From contig JARGFK010000005.1 of NCBI GenBank assembly GCA_029211065.1, positions 14,623 through 77,138 on the forward strand: a stretch of DNA of 62,516 nt, read 5' to 3'. The notes under the pieces were generated by a model, which searched no databases, had not been told where the DNA came from, and worked only from the letters and a program-made list of their open reading frames with translations. The position numbers and the translations under genes were made by a program. The stretch is from Desulfobacterales bacterium. Its GTDB lineage: Bacteria > Desulfobacterota > Desulfobacteria > Desulfobacterales > JARGFK01. Below are positions 46,113 through 55,435 of the stretch, in pieces (positions within the stretch are counted from its first letter, which is position 1; each line of letters opens with the position of its first letter).

Positions 46113-46344
46113 AGGTCCTAAATTCGAAATCCGAATATCGAAGCTCGAAACAAATTCGAAATTCGAATGACCGCATGTTTAAAACGCAAGGCCCAAACGT
46201 ATTAGATGCGATCGATAGCAGGTTTGGAACCTTGGAATTTTGGTCATTTGGATTTGTTTCGTATTTCTAATTTGGTGCTTCGGATTCCAATGTGGGTAGA
46301 CTCTGGGTGCAACGCTATAAAGGGGATGTGAATGATTTTAATCC
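46113..46344. repeat. TTCGAA-rich intergenic repeat
   Basis: CGAAATCCGAATATCGAAGC and CAAATTCGAAATTCGAATGA near 46,125-46,170, with related AT-rich GGATTTGTTTCGTATTTC near 46,250. The same style of sequence is found at 12,860-13,130 and 20,940. No gene. A GGGGATG sequence at 46,322 is rather far upstream of the next ATG. Confidence 0.6.
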
Positions 46345-47832
46345 ATGCAAGCTGAAGCCCACAAAATTTTGGTGGTGGATGATGAACCCGGCATCCGACG
46401 CGGGTGTGAACGGGTGCTGCGTTCCCAGGGCCACATCGTCCTGATGGCCGAGAACGGTGAAAAAGGACTGGAACTTCTGCAGCAGCAGCCGAACATCGAC
46501 CTGGTCCTGGTTGACTTGCGCATGCCGGGCATCAGCGGTTTTGAGTTCCTGCTCCAGGGCCAGGCGCTGGTCCCTGAAACCGTCTTTGTCATGATAACGG
46601 CTTATGCCACCATTGAATCTGCGGTGGAAGCCACCAAGCGCGGAGCGTACGACTTTATCGCCAAACCTTTTGCTCCGGACGACCTGCTGCGTTTGACGGA
46701 TCGGGCTTTGGAACGGGTGCGTCTTATTCGCGAGCGCAATCGGCTGGAAGCCGAACGGCGCCGGCGGATGCTTGAACTCGTAACGGAAAAGAGTCAGTTT
46801 CGCACCGTCATTGACTGCATGACCGACGGAGTGATAGTATGCAACGCTGAACAGGCACTGGTGCTTTACAATCCGGCAGCGCGTAAGATGTTTTCCAGCC
46901 TTCAATCCATCCGGGCGCCGTTAAAAACGGAAGAGGTGTTGGAATGTAAGGATTTGATCGAGATGATTACCGCTGCATCAGCCCGGAAAAAACGTCTGTC
47001 AAATGAGATCCGGCTCAGTCTTGAATCAAAAGAAAGCTGGGTTCTGGCAAATGTGGCTCCGGTGATTGATCTCACTTCCAGTCGGTTCCTGGGCACCGTT
47101 ACGGTCCTCAGGGATATTTCCGACATGAAACGCGTGGAACAGGTCAAGGCCCAGTTCATGAATATGGTGGCCCATGAACTGCGGGCCCCTCTGGCGGCCG
47201 TGGACGGTTACCTGGCGGCAATCGACGGCGGGTTTGTCCAGGACAGTCAAAAGCAGCACGAAATCATCCAGCGCTCAAAGCAGCGTATTCATGCCTTGAT
47301 GGATCTGGTCGGTGATTTGCTTGACATGGCACGGATGGAGGGGGGGACCGTCCGCCGTGAAATCACCCCGCAACATATGGGGGGGGTATTAAAAGAAATC
47401 AAGGAACTCATAGAGCCCCTTGCCGACCGGAACGAGATCCGCCTTGAAGTTCAGGTTCCTGACGGTCTGCCCGCTGTTCCGGCGGACCGGGAAGAACTCA
47501 TACGGATGCTGAACAACCTGGTGGGCAATGCCGTCAAATATAACCGACATGGCGGCCAGGTGAGAATTTGGGCTGAGCCGGACGGTCCCTATGTGAGGAT
47601 CTCCGTCGCGGACACCGGCATCGGTATCAGCAAGGATGGCGTAAGCCGTCTGTTCTCGGAATTTTTTCGCGAAAAAAGAGAGGCGACCAGTCTCATTACC
47701 GGCACCGGGCTCGGGTTAAGCATCGTCAAACGCATCGTGGATTTTTATCATGGACGCATCGCAGTTGAAAGTGAACTTGATAAAGGCACCACCTTCACGG
47801 TCTGGCTTCCGGGGCAGGGGAAGGACAAGTAG
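46345..47832 (+). CDS. Receiver-PAS-histidine kinase
   Basis: 495 residues: REC (1-120; D57 in [12 protein letters not shown] lysine), coiled linker, PAS (about 150-265) ending in [12 protein letters not shown], HisKA with H277 in AHELRAPLA, and HATPase with N box, [10 protein letters not shown] and GTGLGLSIV. Soluble; the receiver probably takes the phosphate or signal of another kinase, and the PAS domain may bind a cofactor. Its stop codon TAG is the first triplet of a heptamer array. It stands directly before hypC. Confidence 0.92.
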   Translation: MQAEAHKILVVDDEPGIRRGCERVLRSQGHIVLMAENGEKGLELLQQQPNIDLVLVDLRMPGISGFEFLLQGQALVPETVFVMITAYATIESAVEATKRGAYDFIAKPFAPDDLLRLTDRALERVRLIRERNRLEAERRRRMLELVTEKSQFRTVIDCMTDGVIVCNAEQALVLYNPAARKMFSSLQSIRAPLKTEEVLECKDLIEMITAASARKKRLSNEIRLSLESKESWVLANVAPVIDLTSSRFLGTVTVLRDISDMKRVEQVKAQFMNMVAHELRAPLAAVDGYLAAIDGGFVQDSQKQHEIIQRSKQRIHALMDLVGDLLDMARMEGGTVRREITPQHMGGVLKEIKELIEPLADRNEIRLEVQVPDGLPAVPADREELIRMLNNLVGNAVKYNRHGGQVRIWAEPDGPYVRISVADTGIGISKDGVSRLFSEFFREKREATSLITGTGLGLSIVKRIVDFYHGRIAVESELDKGTTFTVWLPGQGKDK

Positions 47833-47899
47833 GCAATAGGCAGTAAGTAGTAGGCAGTAGGCAGTAAGCAGTAAGCAGTAAGCAGTAAGCAGTAAGCAA
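47830..47899. repeat. Heptamer tandem array (TAGGCAG/TAAGCAG)
   Basis: Ten consecutive heptamers of the form TARGYAR, starting exactly with the TAG stop codon of the preceding kinase gene. The kinase's last codons read through GGAAGGACAAG, the spacer that stands between the two block types in the other composite arrays. Confidence 0.92.
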
Positions 47900-47987
47900 T
47901 GCATTGCGGTGACAACTGATTAAGGATCAGGGGTCGGGGGAAAGAGAAAATGTTGAGGTTGAGGCTGAGAAGGAATAACAATAACGA

Positions 47988-48044
47988 GTAACAAGTGACG
48001 AGTGACAAGTGACGAGTGACAAGTGACGAGTGACAAGTGAACAG
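47988..48044. repeat. Heptamer tandem array (GTGACRA)
   Basis: Alternating GTGACGA and GTGACAA units in a row, i.e. a 14-bp double unit with 7-bp period. It lies in the 355 bp gene-free stretch before hypC; the remainder (48,045-48,187) has degenerate CTGACACC-type units. Confidence 0.9.
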
Positions 48045-48187
48045 TCAGACCAGGAAAATCGGGGGATGGAAAAATAAATGGCCAAATTCCTTTGCCCTGA
48101 ACCCTGACACCTGACACCCGAACCCTTGAACCGGCTATATCAAAAACTAACTGGCCGATCGAGGTTTGTCTCAAGGAATAAATAAAT

Positions 48188-48415
48188 ATGTGTCTGGCAA
48201 TACCGTCAAAAATCGTGAAGATTGAAAACAATATGGGGATCATCGACGTTGAAGGCGTTACCAGAGAGACGAATCTGATCCTCATTGAAGATGCCAGGGT
48301 CGGCGATTATGTGATCGTTCATGCCGGTTTTGCCATCCGAAAAATTGACGAATCAGAAGCACTGGAATCGTTGAAAATATTACGGAAAGTCGCTGCGATG
48401 GAGTTTGATGGGTGA
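48188..48415 (+). CDS. hypC: Hydrogenase maturation chaperone HypC
   Basis: 75 residues beginning MCLAIP, with the N-terminal Cys2 that binds the Fe(CN)2CO precursor and HypD. Length and VEGVTRETNLILIEDARVGDYVIVHAG are typical of HypC/HupF. It carries the iron complex from HypD to the HoxH-type subunit. AAGGAA site before the ATG; hypF follows by three bases. Confidence 0.95.
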   Translation: MCLAIPSKIVKIENNMGIIDVEGVTRETNLILIEDARVGDYVIVHAGFAIRKIDESEALESLKILRKVAAMEFDG

Positions 48416-48418
48416 TTT

Positions 48419-50713
48419 ATGGCCGTCAAAAGCATGGTGCCGGAATGCATTGCAAGAAAGTTCAGGGTAAACGGCATCGTCCAGGGGGTCGGCTTTCGTC
48501 CTTTTGTTTATGGGTTGGCAAACCGGTACCGGCTGAAAGGCGAGATTGCCAACACCTCATCCGGGGTTTCCCTGCATGTTGAGGGTTTCCGTGAGGACAT
48601 CGAGTCCTTTGGCAGGGATCTTATCCAAAGCTGCCCGCCGCTGGCCCGCATAACCGATCTGGTGACAAGCGATGAACCCTTGAAGAATTTTCGCAAATTT
48701 ACCATCGCAAAAAGCCAACACCAAAAAACCGTTTCGACTCTGATTTCCCCGGATGTTTCCATCTGTGCCGATTGTTTTAAGGAGCTGTTCGATCCCACGG
48801 ATCGGCGGTATCGATACCCCTTCATTAACTGCACCAATTGCGGGCCGCGCTATACGATTATTGATCATATCCCCTATGACCGTCCCAACACCTCCATGCG
48901 GAAATTCAAAATGTGCCGCAGCTGTCAGTCCGAGTACGACGATCCCGGCAACCGGCGATTCCATGCGCAACCGAATGCCTGCGCCGTGTGCGGTCCCCAG
49001 GTCACCCTTTATGATCGTGCCGGAAAAAAGATGGATGCGCCCAATCCCGTCGAACATGCCGCGGCGCTGATAAAAGAAGGATATCTTCTGGCCGTCAAGG
49101 GTTTGGGTGGGTTTCATATAGCGGCCGATGCTGAAAACGATGAGGCCGTAACCCGCCTGCGGCAAAGAAAGCTTCGTGAAGAGAAACCGCTGGCGCTGAT
49201 GTCAACCGATCTGTCGGATATCGCTGTTTACGCCCATGTCGATGCCGAGGAAGAAAACCTGCTGACATCGCCGCAGCGCCCGATCGTTCTGCTGCGCAAG
49301 CGGATTCCCAATCCCCTTTCGCAACAGGTTTCTCCGCGCAACACGTATTTCGGTGTCATGCTTCCCTATACCCCCCTCCATTATCAGATTTTAAACTGCG
49401 GCTTTACGGCCCTGGTGATGACCAGTGGAAACCGCAGCGAGGAACCCATCGCCATCGATAATGACGACGCCTTTGCGCGCCTGGCGGATATTGCCGATTA
49501 TTTTTTAACCCATGACAGAGAAATCTATTTGCGCAGTGATGACTCCATCGTCAAACGAACAGCGGGCGACACCCGCTTTATGCGGCGCTCAAGAGGTTTT
49601 GTGCCGGCGCCTGTTTTTTTAAAATGCCGGGTCCCGCCTGTGCTTGCCTGCGGCGCCGAACAAAAAAATACGGTCTGTCTCACCAAAGGAAATCAGGCTT
49701 TTCTGAGCCAGCATATCGGAGATCTGGAGAATCTGGCAGCATATGATTTTTTTAAATTGACCATTGTGCATATGCAGCGGATACTGGATATCCATCCCGA
49801 AATCCTGGTCTGCGACCTCCATCCGGATTATCTGAGCACCCGCTATGTGCAGGAACAGGAAAAGGGCCAAAAGCTTCAGGTTCAGCATCACCATGCCCAT
49901 GTTGTGAGCTGTATGTCCGAAAACGGGCTGGAGGGAGAGGTGATCGGTCTTGCATTTGACGGAACCGGTTATGGAACGGACGGCAGCATCTGGGGCGGTG
50001 AAATCCTGATCGCGGGTCCGGCAGGTTTCAAACGGGCTGCGTCCCTATCGACCGTTTCCCTGCCGGCCGGTGCTTCCGCCATTAAAGAACCCTGGAAAAT
50101 GGCGGTCAGTTATCTCCATGCCGCTTTCGGCGAGGCTTTATGGAACCTGGACCTTCCGCTGTTTAAAGCGATCGATGAGAACCGGATCGTGCGAATCATT
50201 GAGATGATCACTAAGAAAATCAACTCGCCCGCCACCTCCAGCCTGGGTCGTCTCTTTGACGGCGTTGCCGCCATCGCGGGGATCCGAACGCATGTGTTTT
50301 TTGAAGGCCAGGCGGCTATGGAACTGGAGATGGCGGCATCAGAAAAGACGCCCGTATTTTATGACTATGAATGGAAATCGGAAGAAATCTATCAGGTGAT
50401 GGTGCAACCCATCATTCGGGCCGTTGTGCGGGATGTCCAGGAAGGTTTGCCGCTAGCGGAAATCAGCGCCAGGTTCCATTTGACCCTGATCCGGATGTTT
50501 ACCGACCTGTGCGGGGCGATCAGAGCCGACAGCGGCCTGAACCGGGTTGCGCTGAGCGGAGGGGTTTTTCAGAACGCGATACTTTTAAGTGGATTAGAAC
50601 AGGCCCTGAGCCATAAAGGGTTTGACGTTTACAGCCATCGCCAGGTACCGGCCAATGACGGGGGCATATCCCTGGGGCAGGCCGTGATCGCCGCTGCAGT
50701 GCTCGGAGGGTGA
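48419..50713 (+). CDS. hypF: Carbamoyltransferase HypF
   Basis: 764 residues, full length. Acylphosphatase domain (about 12-100, VQGVGFRPFVY), two zinc-finger pairs CADC/CTNC and CRSC/CAVC (about 118-200), YrdC-like domain (about 205-390), and Kae1-like carbamoyltransferase part with HHAHVVS and FDGTGYGTDGSIWGGE (about 480-764). It makes the cyanide ligands of the NiFe site from carbamoyl phosphate together with HypE. Starts three bases after hypC. Confidence 0.96.
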   Translation: MAVKSMVPECIARKFRVNGIVQGVGFRPFVYGLANRYRLKGEIANTSSGVSLHVEGFREDIESFGRDLIQSCPPLARITDLVTSDEPLKNFRKFTIAKSQHQKTVSTLISPDVSICADCFKELFDPTDRRYRYPFINCTNCGPRYTIIDHIPYDRPNTSMRKFKMCRSCQSEYDDPGNRRFHAQPNACAVCGPQVTLYDRAGKKMDAPNPVEHAAALIKEGYLLAVKGLGGFHIAADAENDEAVTRLRQRKLREEKPLALMSTDLSDIAVYAHVDAEEENLLTSPQRPIVLLRKRIPNPLSQQVSPRNTYFGVMLPYTPLHYQILNCGFTALVMTSGNRSEEPIAIDNDDAFARLADIADYFLTHDREIYLRSDDSIVKRTAGDTRFMRRSRGFVPAPVFLKCRVPPVLACGAEQKNTVCLTKGNQAFLSQHIGDLENLAAYDFFKLTIVHMQRILDIHPEILVCDLHPDYLSTRYVQEQEKGQKLQVQHHHAHVVSCMSENGLEGEVIGLAFDGTGYGTDGSIWGGEILIAGPAGFKRAASLSTVSLPAGASAIKEPWKMAVSYLHAAFGEALWNLDLPLFKAIDENRIVRIIEMITKKINSPATSSLGRLFDGVAAIAGIRTHVFFEGQAAMELEMAASEKTPVFYDYEWKSEEIYQVMVQPIIRAVVRDVQEGLPLAEISARFHLTLIRMFTDLCGAIRADSGLNRVALSGGVFQNAILLSGLEQALSHKGFDVYSHRQVPANDGGISLGQAVIAAAVLGG

Positions 50714-50784
50714 GGGGGACTTTTACTGAATGGACGCCGAACATTGAACGTCCACCATCGAATGTTGAATTGGAAAGGGAGCCG

Positions 50785-51975
50785 ATGGGCATTAAATACA
50801 TGGAGGAATACCGGGATCCGGAAATTGCCGGGCGTATTGCCGACAACATCAGGCGTGCGAGCAAACGGCCGATTCGCCTGATGGAGGTGTGCGGCACCCA
50901 CACCGTCTCTATTTTCAGGAACGGAATTCGCGGCATGCTCCCGAAAACCATCGCATTGCTGTCGGGCCCGGGATGCCCGGTATGTGTCACGACTCAAAAA
51001 GAGATCGACACGTTTATCCGGATGGCCGGGCTGGATGAAGTAATCATCGCAACCTTCGGCGACCTGATGCGGGTTCCGGGGACATCGTCATCCCTGCAGA
51101 AGCAACGCGCCGAGGGTCGGGACATCCGGATGGTTTATGCCGCGGATGACGCACTCAAGATTGCCAGACAGCATCCGGATAAAAAAGTGGTTTTTCCGGG
51201 GGTGGGTTTTGAAACAACCGCACCCACCATAGCTGCAACCCTGCTTGCGGCACGGGAAATGCGACTGGACAATTTTTTTGTTTTTTCGGCGCACAAATGC
51301 GTTCCGCCGGCGCTTTTTGCACTGATGGGAAACCAGGATGTACGCATTGACGGATTTATCTTGCCGGGCCATGTTTCCGTCATCATCGGTACCCGGGGGT
51401 ATGTTCCCTTTTTTCAGAAATATCGGGTCCCCTGCGTGGTTGCCGGATTTGAACCGGTCGATATCCTGCAGGCCATCTACACGCTAATCCGGCAGATCGA
51501 AAGCGGCAAGGCTGAGCTTTCCAATGATTATCGCCGGGTTGTTACGGTTGACGGAAACACAAAGGCCCAGCAGATCATGAAGGACGTTTTTGAGGTGCGG
51601 GATGCCGCCTGGCGTGGAATCGGCACCATCCCGGAAAGCGGGCTCAAGATCAGGGCGACATTCTCCGATCTGGACGCGGAAAAGATGCTTGATTTTAGAG
51701 TGCCGGAATCGGTGGAACCCAAGGGCTGCTGCTGCGGAGAGATCCTTACCGGCCGGAAGATTCCGCCGGAGTGTCCGCTGTATCAAAAAGTCTGCACGCC
51801 CGAAGATCCGGTGGGTGCGTGCATGGTTTCCAGTGAGGGGACCTGTGCGGCATATTATAGGTACCAGGGGTCAGGGATCGGGGGTCAGGGATCAGGGGCC
51901 AGAAGCCGGGGCCCAGGTGTCAGGGATCAGGTGTCAGGAAGAGAAAGGGACAAATCGCCTTGCACCGACAGCTGA
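50785..51975 (+). CDS. hypD: Hydrogenase maturation factor HypD, with repeat-derived tail
   Basis: 396 residues from the ATG at 50,785 (AAGGGAG site); the frame opens further upstream without a site. Family motifs MEVCGTHT, GPGCPVCVT, GFETTAPT, and the C-terminal [4Fe-4S] region CCCGEIL...CPLYQKVC...GACMVSSEGTCAAYY are intact. HypD assembles Fe(CN)2CO with HypC. The canonical protein should end near residue 363; the last 33 or so residues (SGIGGQGSGARSRGPG and onward) are translated from a GTCAGGG-type heptamer repeat, so the original stop codon has been lost or overwritten. Confidence 0.93.
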   Translation: MGIKYMEEYRDPEIAGRIADNIRRASKRPIRLMEVCGTHTVSIFRNGIRGMLPKTIALLSGPGCPVCVTTQKEIDTFIRMAGLDEVIIATFGDLMRVPGTSSSLQKQRAEGRDIRMVYAADDALKIARQHPDKKVVFPGVGFETTAPTIAATLLAAREMRLDNFFVFSAHKCVPPALFALMGNQDVRIDGFILPGHVSVIIGTRGYVPFFQKYRVPCVVAGFEPVDILQAIYTLIRQIESGKAELSNDYRRVVTVDGNTKAQQIMKDVFEVRDAAWRGIGTIPESGLKIRATFSDLDAEKMLDFRVPESVEPKGCCCGEILTGRKIPPECPLYQKVCTPEDPVGACMVSSEGTCAAYYRYQGSGIGGQGSGARSRGPGVRDQVSGRERDKSPCTDS

Positions 51976-52008
51976 AACCTGACCCCCGGCCCCTGAACCC
52001 TATTCAAC
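51868..52008. repeat. GTCAGGGATCG-type heptamer repeat region
   Basis: Runs of GGGTCAGGGATC units with 7- and 14-bp spacing start within the hypD frame and continue to a CTGAAACCTGACCCCCGGCC complement. The second part (about 51,921-52,000) is a degenerate copy of the hairpin region at 53,228-53,297. Confidence 0.85.
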
Positions 52009-52066
52009 AGATTGGGATAAGAATTAAAAAGAATGCTCGCTAAAACCTTGAGCTGAACCGGAGTTT

Positions 52067-53080
52067 ATGATGGCCAACGCTAAAATTCTTTTAGACCACG
52101 GGAGCGGCGGGAAAATGTCACACCGCCTGATTTCCGACATGATGCTGCCCCTTTTTGACAATCCCGTTCTCTCGCAAATGGATGACGGCGCCAAATTGGA
52201 GCTGGGGGGTAAACGGCTTGCCTTTTCAACCGACACGTTTACGGTGGATCCTATTTTTTTCCCCGGCGGCAGCATCGGTGATCTGGCGATCAACGGGACC
52301 GTCAACGATGTCGCCATGTGCGGCGCCACCCCGCAATATCTCAGCGTGGGATTGCTGATCGAAGAGGGTTTCGCCGTTGCGGATCTTGAAAAAATTCTCG
52401 TGGGGATGAGTCAGGCGGCGGCGGCGGCCGGAGTAACCGTTGTGACCGGGGATACCAAGGTGGTCCCCAAAGGGGCTGCCGACAGGATTTTCATTAATAC
52501 ATCCGGCATCGGCGTTATTCCTGAAGATGTGGTCGTCGGCAGCCGGCATGCCCGCGTTGGGGATGTGATTATCCTGAGCGGAAGCATTGCGGAGCATGGT
52601 GTCGTTATTATGACCCAGCGAGAAGGGATGACCTTTGCGTCTGACCTTAAAAGCGATACAGCGCCGCTGCACCTTCTGGTAAAAAGGATGCTTGGCGTCA
52701 GCCGGGATATCCATGTGCTGCGGGACCCCACCCGTGGCGGCGTCGGGACCGCCTTAAATGAGATCGCTGATCGCTCACATGTGGGGGTTGTCATCCATGA
52801 GGACAAAATTCCGGTTAAGAATGAAGTCCTGGGGATATGCGAACTGATGGGATTCGATCCGCTCTATATCGCCAATGAAGGCAAGCTGCTTGCGTTTGTC
52901 GGTCCGGCGCATGCCGAAAAAATTCTTGGGGCGATGCAGGCGGACCCAAACGGCTTGGATGCGCGTATCATTGGAGAGGTGGTTTCAGACAATCCCGGAA
53001 TGGTTTGTTTAAAGACCCGCATCGGTGGTATTCGAATCGTGGACATGCTGACCGGAGAGCAGCTTCCGAGAATATGCTAG
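52067..53080 (+). CDS. hypE: Carbamoyl dehydratase HypE
   Basis: 337 residues of the AIR-synthase-like fold. ATP-binding N-terminal half with DHGSGGKMS and FSTDTFTVDPIFFPGG, GDTKVV, and DPTRGGVGTALNEIA; ends in the conserved PRIC, whose terminal Cys becomes the thiocyanate carrier. It dehydrates the S-carboxamide from HypF. The ATG at 52,067 has GGAG three bases before; an ATG one codon later has better spacing. The stop codon enters a heptamer array. No hypA or hypB is in the window. Confidence 0.96.
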   Translation: MMANAKILLDHGSGGKMSHRLISDMMLPLFDNPVLSQMDDGAKLELGGKRLAFSTDTFTVDPIFFPGGSIGDLAINGTVNDVAMCGATPQYLSVGLLIEEGFAVADLEKILVGMSQAAAAAGVTVVTGDTKVVPKGAADRIFINTSGIGVIPEDVVVGSRHARVGDVIILSGSIAEHGVVIMTQREGMTFASDLKSDTAPLHLLVKRMLGVSRDIHVLRDPTRGGVGTALNEIADRSHVGVVIHEDKIPVKNEVLGICELMGFDPLYIANEGKLLAFVGPAHAEKILGAMQADPNGLDARIIGEVVSDNPGMVCLKTRIGGIRIVDMLTGEQLPRIC

Positions 53081-53300
53081 TCAGGCGTCAGGGATCGGGG
53101 ACCAGGGAGCAGGGAAGGACACGTAGGCAATAAGCAGTAAGTAGTAGGCAGTCGGCAATGGACTGTAGTTACAGGGATCGGGGACCGGGCGTCGGGGATC
53201 GGTTATCTGGAGTCAGGAGTCAGGAAACAGGTGTCAGGAAGAGAAAGGGGCAAACTGCTTTGCCCCGACACCTGAAAGCTGAAACCTGACCCCTGAAAAG
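53081..53300. repeat. Composite heptamer array and long hairpin
   Basis: Directly at the hypE stop: TCAGGCG/TCAGGGA units, spacer GGAAGGACACG, then TAGGCAA/TAAGCAG units, a further GTCGGGGATCGG block, and a strong hairpin at 53,228-53,274: CAGGTGTC/GACACCTG outside and GGGGCAAA-CTGC-TTTGCCCC inside. It contains no gene and separates hypE from the next kinase. Confidence 0.88.
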
Positions 53301-53310
53301 GAGTTGCCAT

Positions 53311-55209
53311 ATGTCTCAAGACAATATGAATCAGGAAAAATGGGATTTGCCTGAGGAGATAGATGAACAGAAACGCGTTGTCTTCAAGGAATTAAAAGAG
53401 CGGACGCGCTGGTTCATCAAGCTTCGCTGGTTTGTGCCGCCCAGTATTGCGATAGGGGCCGTGGTTGCCGAGCGAATCGGCTTCGGTCTTTCACTGGGGA
53501 CCTTCTTTATCGTCGCAACGTTTATATTTATCTATAATACGGTATTTCATTTCAAGAGTCGCACCCAGGTAGAGAACATTGTCAAGCAGCGGGAGTACAT
53601 TCGGAACCTGACCCGCTGGCAGTTCGGGCTGGATTTCGGTGCGATGTTTGTGCTGATTCACGTTACCGGCGGCATTGCCAGCCCGCTGATTTTCTTTTTT
53701 ATCTTCCATGTCATTTTTGCCTCGATCCTGTTGCCGCCGCGGGCGAGCTACGGTTTTGCAACCATGGTTGTGGCCGGCATGATCGCTATTACTACGGCCG
53801 AGCATACCGGACTGCTGGCGCACCACCCCCTGGCCCTTTCCGGCAAGTCGTTCAATCTGATCGATCTGCCTGCGCACGTGATGATCATTTTGGGATTTTT
53901 CAGCGCGTCGGTTTACATTACGGCCTTTTTCACTTCCTCCATCATGACCATGCTCCGAAAGCGGATATCCAACCTGGTGGATCTGTCCGAAGCGTTTAAA
54001 CGCCTGAACCGGAAACTGAACGCCCTGTATGCCATGACCCAGGCCATCGGTTCGATTCGCAAGTTTGATCAAGTGCTGAAAATCGTCACGGCGGAGCTGG
54101 GCCAGGTGATGGGCGTGGTGGGCATTTCCATAAAGCTCCTCAGCGAAGACGGTAAAGAACTCCGCTTTGTGGCGGCCGACGGACTGGTGGCCGATGTATT
54201 TAAAAGTAAAGTCGTGGCGGTGGACAAAAGTCCGCTGAACCGAGAGATCATTGAGGGCAAGCCCTTTGTAACCGGACACCTGACCCGGCGGGAAATGTTC
54301 CAGTTCGGGGAAGATCTTGCCGCCGCCCGGATTCAGTCGGTCCTGTTCGTCCCCCTTATCGTTGAAGAGAAAGTAATCGGCATTTTGGGGGCCTATTGTA
54401 AATCACCCGAACGGTTTACGCCCGAAGAAGTCGACTTTTTCAGACAGGCGGCCGGCCTGGTGGCGGTGGCCATTGAAAATGCGCAAGCCTACGAGTCCAT
54501 CGAAAAACTGATCCAGGAACGCACGAAATTCATGATGCGGGTGGCGCACAATCTGCGGTCGCCGCTGGCGGCGGTCATAAGCATCCTTAACGTGGTCCGG
54601 GGCGGGTATCAGGGCGAGCTGAACGCGGACCAAAGTGAATACCTGCGGCGGGTCGATCGGCGGGTTCGTACGATGCTGGCGATGATCAATGAGCTTCTAG
54701 TGCTGGCAAGAAGCCGGGAACAGCGGCGCAAGGCGGAATACAAACCGGTGGATATGAACCTTCTGGCCGGGAGGATGGAACGGACGTTTCAGGAGGAGGC
54801 CAGGCAGAAGGGGCTTGTTTTTGAGATGCAGGTCCCGGAAGCCCTACCCATCATTCAGGGCGATGGCGATATGGTTGAACAGGTGCTGGAAAATCTGGTT
54901 TCAAACGCCGTCAAGTACACGCCGTCCGGGGGGAAGGTACGGGTGGAATTTTCGGCCGCGGCCGAGGGATCGGTAAAAATCCAAATCAGCGACACCGGCA
55001 TCGGGATTCCGGCGGCGGCCAGGGTGCAGCTCTTTTCTGAATTTTTCCGGGCCGAGAACGCCCGTGCAATAGATGAACACGGAACCGGCCTGGGTCTGGC
55101 CCTTGTCAAGGAAGTCGTCGATCAGCACGGCGGACGGATCATTGTTGAAAGCGAAGAAGGGCTGGGTTCGCTGTTTGTGGTGAATTTTCCCGGCAAGAAT
55201 AAGGGTTGA
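53311..55209 (+). CDS. Membrane GAF sensor histidine kinase
   Basis: 632 residues. N-terminal membrane domain of about five or six helices (about 40-230), coiled coil, GAF domain (about 245-395), HisKA with H413, HATPase with N box, DTGIGIPA and GTGLGLALV. The phospho-acceptor box reads VAHNLRSPL: the acidic residue normally after His is Asn414. This type may still be active but could be altered in phosphatase or kinase balance. Strong AAAAGGAG site. Position downstream of hypE suggests redox or H2-linked control, without proof. Confidence 0.92.
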   Translation: MSQDNMNQEKWDLPEEIDEQKRVVFKELKERTRWFIKLRWFVPPSIAIGAVVAERIGFGLSLGTFFIVATFIFIYNTVFHFKSRTQVENIVKQREYIRNLTRWQFGLDFGAMFVLIHVTGGIASPLIFFFIFHVIFASILLPPRASYGFATMVVAGMIAITTAEHTGLLAHHPLALSGKSFNLIDLPAHVMIILGFFSASVYITAFFTSSIMTMLRKRISNLVDLSEAFKRLNRKLNALYAMTQAIGSIRKFDQVLKIVTAELGQVMGVVGISIKLLSEDGKELRFVAADGLVADVFKSKVVAVDKSPLNREIIEGKPFVTGHLTRREMFQFGEDLAAARIQSVLFVPLIVEEKVIGILGAYCKSPERFTPEEVDFFRQAAGLVAVAIENAQAYESIEKLIQERTKFMMRVAHNLRSPLAAVISILNVVRGGYQGELNADQSEYLRRVDRRVRTMLAMINELLVLARSREQRRKAEYKPVDMNLLAGRMERTFQEEARQKGLVFEMQVPEALPIIQGDGDMVEQVLENLVSNAVKYTPSGGKVRVEFSAAAEGSVKIQISDTGIGIPAAARVQLFSEFFRAENARAIDEHGTGLGLALVKEVVDQHGGRIIVESEEGLGSLFVVNFPGKNKG

Positions 55210-55367
55210 ACCGTGAAGACGCGAAGGGCGCAAAGTTGTTGAGTAAGAGCAAAGCATGTATAGCGCAGCTATCCGCCCCGCAGGACGGTAGCCTTTTTGC
55301 TGATCGTTTCACCCGATCAGTAAAAAACTGAAATAACCTTTGCGTGCTTGGCGTCTTGGCGGTTCAT
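55207..55367. repeat. Inverted repeat of AAGACGC-type octamers
   Basis: AACCGTGAAGACGCGAAGGG near 55,207 pairs imperfectly with the complement of TTGGCGTCTTGGCGGTT near 55,350. The arms are of a widespread bacterial intergenic type. Between them is a GATCGTTTCACCCGATC hairpin followed by AGTAAAAAACTG. No gene is seen. Confidence 0.7.
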
Positions 55368-55435
55368 TTTTGTAGGCAGGGCGGATCTGCGGGCGACGGG
55401 CGCCGCGAGGGGATAGCCATGGAGAGCATAAGCTG

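Noticed and set aside
53228-53274. Long hairpin after hypE as an intrinsic terminator
   Set aside because: It is stable but not followed by a T-run on either strand, so it is kept as a repeat-derived hairpin only.
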